A stretch of 7,253 bases of DNA from an uncultured Alphaproteobacteria bacterium (GTDB lineage: Bacteria > Pseudomonadota > Alphaproteobacteria > Puniceispirillales > Puniceispirillaceae), in contig CAJWDO010000080.1 in NCBI GenBank assembly GCA_913031555.1, positions 1-7,253 on the forward strand, in the 5' to 3' direction. A program made the position numbers and the translations under genes. The notes below the pieces were generated by a model, which was not told where the DNA came from, did not search any database, and worked only from the letters and a program-made list of their open reading frames with translations. This document shows positions 5,946-7,253 of this stretch, piece by piece (the first letter of the stretch is position 1; the number at the start of each line of letters is the position of its first letter).

Positions 5946-6500
5946 CTAGAAGTCTGCGGCGCGGACCTCACGCACATTGGGGATGTAGTGCCGAAGCATA
6001 TTCTCGATCCCCATTTTCAGGGTTGCGGTCGAGCTTGGGCATCCCTGGCAGGCACCCTGCATCTGCAAGGTCACAACACCATCATCGAATCCCTGGAAAA
6101 CAATATCGCCACCATCCATGGCAACGGCGGGCCGGACACGGGTATCAAGAAGCTGCTTGATCTGTGTCACGATTTCGTCTTCATCCTCATCCACCACGTC
6201 GGCACTGGTCTCGCTCTTTTCAACAACGGGCATGCCGGAAGCATAATGCTCCATGATGCCAGCCAGAATCGACGGTTTCAGCGCAAACCAGTCAAGCGCC
6301 TCTTCCTTGGTAACAGCCACAAAGTCACCACCAAGAAAAACCCCTCTGACACCATCAACCTGGAACAGGCGACGCGCCAGCGGCGAATTGGCGGCGCTGT
6401 CAGCAGCCGGATAATCAGCTGTGCCACTGTCCATCACCGGTACACCGGGAATGAATTTGAGGGTTGCCGGGTTCGGCGTATCCTGCGTCTGAATGAACAT
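5946..6500 (-). CDS. nfu: NifU/Nfu-family Fe-S cluster carrier protein
   Basis: Cytoplasmic Fe-S scaffold or carrier of 184 residues. The N-terminal Nfu_N domain begins MFIQTQDTPNPATLKFIPG and covers about residues 1-88, including VRGVFLGGDFVAVTK. An acidic linker (DVVDEDEDE, 101-109) leads to the C-terminal NifU domain with RPAVAMDGGDIVFQGF and the cluster-binding CxxC at C151 and C154 (GACQGCPSS). This matches mitochondrial NFU1-like proteins of Alphaproteobacteria; the domain order differs from the degenerate A-type domain of E. coli NfuA. The ATG at 6500 is chosen because it opens the conserved domain and has AGAGGA 9 nt upstream; an ATG at 6545 in the same frame would add 15 residues unlike the family. 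In related proteins the carrier delivers 4Fe-4S clusters to enzymes such as lipoyl synthase and MiaB, and miaB is encoded about 4 kb away. The glucosaminidase gene follows 51 bp downstream. Confidence 0.95.
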   Translation of the reverse strand: MFIQTQDTPNPATLKFIPGVPVMDSGTADYPAADSAANSPLARRLFQVDGVRGVFLGGDFVAVTKEEALDWFALKPSILAGIMEHYASGMPVVEKSETSADVVDEDEDEIVTQIKQLLDTRVRPAVAMDGGDIVFQGFDDGVVTLQMQGACQGCPSSTATLKMGIENMLRHYIPNVREVRAADF

Positions 6501-6509
6501 GTCTGTCTG

Positions 6510-6515
6510 TCCTCT
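6510..6515 (-). promoter_or_regulatory. Ribosome binding site of nfu
   Basis: The minus strand reads AGAGGA, ending 9 nt before the ATG at 6500. It is the strongest Shine-Dalgarno match in the window and fixes the nfu start. Confidence 0.7.
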
Positions 6516-6715
6516 TCGCACCTGCGGCATCTGCCGGACGGGCACGGAAAATTGTAGATGTATGTCCTGACCAGCCTTGAACTGGCCCTACCATTGAACC
6601 GATTCCACGACTGAATCAGTCCCTTGACTAGCATGACAATATATTATGTTAAACTAGCACATTTAAATGGCCCAAATGTGGGAAAATTTTCTTTGCTACA
6701 AAAATCGCCGTGAAA
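6516..6715. promoter_or_regulatory. AT-rich spacer upstream of nfu with short dyads
   Basis: This non-coding stretch between the trpS stop and the nfu ribosome binding site becomes markedly AT-rich from about 6635 to 6710, unlike the rest of the window, and probably holds the nfu promoter. It contains a 7-bp perfect inverted repeat (CACATTT at 6658-6664, AAATGTG at 6674-6680), a 5-bp one (GATTC at 6601-6605, GAATC at 6613-6617), and a direct repeat ACTAGCA (6627-6633 and 6653-6659). The AT-rich core around 6640-6650 could supply a -10 element, but no pair on the minus strand is good enough to name. No known Fe-S or iron regulator box was recognised with confidence. Confidence 0.5.
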
Positions 6716-7253
6716 TCAGCGATTGCCGGCCGGCCCAAGGAACCCAACAATCTCATTGACCTGCGCAATAATCGGTGCAGCGATGGCCTCGGCGCGCATC
6801 GCGCCATCATCAAGAACAGCATCAATATCGCCCGGATTGGCAAGCAAACGGCGCATCTCCTGGCCCATTGGTGACAGCTTCGCGACAGCAAGCTCGGCCA
6901 ATGCCGGCTTGAAATCACCAAACCCGCGGCCCCCGAATTCCCGCAGCACCGTCTCGACATCGCTGTCAGCAAGTGCCGCATAAATGCCGACGAGATTCTG
7001 CGCCTCCGGCCGGTCTTCAAGCCCCTCTGCCTCTGACGGCAAGGCCTCGGGATCGGTTTTCGCCTTGCGGATCTTCTGCGCGATCAGATCGTCATCATCG
7101 GTCAGGTTGATCCGCGAATTGTCCGATGCCTCGGACTTGCTCATTTTCGAGCTGCCATCGCGAAGACTCATCACCCGCGTTGCGTTGCCGAAGATCTGTG
7201 GTTCGGGAAGCGGAAAAAACTCTACGCCATAATGCATGTTGAAGGATTGCGCG
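6716..7253 (-). CDS. trpS: Tryptophan--tRNA ligase, C-terminal part (runs off right edge)
   Basis: This is the 3' part of a class I tryptophanyl-tRNA synthetase, which charges tRNA-Trp with tryptophan using ATP. About 178 codons are present; full-length TrpS is usually 330-350 residues, so roughly half lies beyond the right edge and the frame is open to the boundary. The sequence enters in the Rossmann domain (AQSFNMHYGVEFFPLPEP), followed by the class I signature loop with KMSKS in DGSSKMSKSEASDN. The rest is the helical C-terminal domain. The methionine at 7237 is internal and not a start, since the residues before it (AQSFN) continue the family pattern. The stop is 215 bp from the nfu start. 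No strong intrinsic terminator follows; the 6658-6680 dyad is AT-rich and lacks a T-run. Confidence 0.96.
   Translation of the reverse strand, partial: AQSFNMHYGVEFFPLPEPQIFGNATRVMSLRDGSSKMSKSEASDNSRINLTDDDDLIAQKIRKAKTDPEALPSEAEGLEDRPEAQNLVGIYAALADSDVETVLREFGGRGFGDFKPALAELAVAKLSPMGQEMRRLLANPGDIDAVLDDGAMRAEAIAAPIIAQVNEIVGFLGPAGNR

Noticed and set aside
5988..6557. Plus-strand open frame of 189 codons opposite nfu
   Set aside because: The minus-strand frame is a clear Nfu protein with both domains and a good ribosome binding site; the opposite frame resembles nothing I know.
6658..6680. Inverted repeat as an intrinsic terminator of trpS
   Set aside because: The 7-bp stem is mostly A/T and is not followed by a run of T on the minus strand, so it is not a convincing terminator; it is kept only as a possible operator or structure.
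6649..7020. Second minus-strand frame over the trpS 3' end
   Set aside because: It overlaps the conserved TrpS frame, is Arg/Leu-rich as expected from a shifted GC-rich frame, and has no motif.

Overview
The window looks like ordinary alphaproteobacterial chromosome. The evidence is the gene neighbourhood (trpS, a NifU/Nfu-type Fe-S protein with an Nfu N-terminal domain, tsaB, rimI, miaB, phoH), the fairly GC-rich codon use, and the similarity of each product to alphaproteobacterial family members. A marine SAR116-like or Rhodospirillales-like origin is possible, but this is a guess from general resemblance. I see no phage, transposon, CRISPR or plasmid features.

Layout, left to right. A minus-strand block runs from about 3331 to the left edge: tsaB (tRNA t6A37 synthesis) overlaps rimI (GNAT N-acetyltransferase) by 4 bp. 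After a 98-bp gap comes miaB (tRNA ms2i6A37 methylthiotransferase), then phoH (AAA-type ATPase), which runs off the left edge. A 205-bp divergent intergenic region separates this block from the only plus-strand gene, a secreted polysaccharide deacetylase-like protein (3537-4565). About 100 bp containing a short 14-bp tandem repeat separate its 3' end from a convergent minus-strand gene for a membrane-anchored Bax-like glucosaminidase (4665-5894). That gene lies 51 bp downstream of, and probably in an operon with, the Nfu Fe-S scaffold gene (5946-6500). An AT-rich 215-bp spacer follows, and then the 3' half of trpS (6716 to the right edge, minus strand).

How the genes fit together. Much of the window concerns translation: TrpS charges tRNA-Trp, TsaB and MiaB modify A37 of different tRNA sets, and RimI acetylates ribosomal protein S18 in the family prototype. 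Nfu delivers Fe-S clusters, and MiaB is an Fe-S enzyme that is a known Nfu client in E. coli. The two cell-envelope genes (deacetylase and glucosaminidase) sit in the middle of this cluster and look like an accessory insertion.

I did not find a convincing undescribed multi-gene system. The most interesting points are a Gln in place of the first metal-binding His of the deacetylase, a 15-bp tandem repeat that gives tsaB three consecutive in-frame ATG starts, and other short tandem repeats scattered over the window in linkers and between genes.
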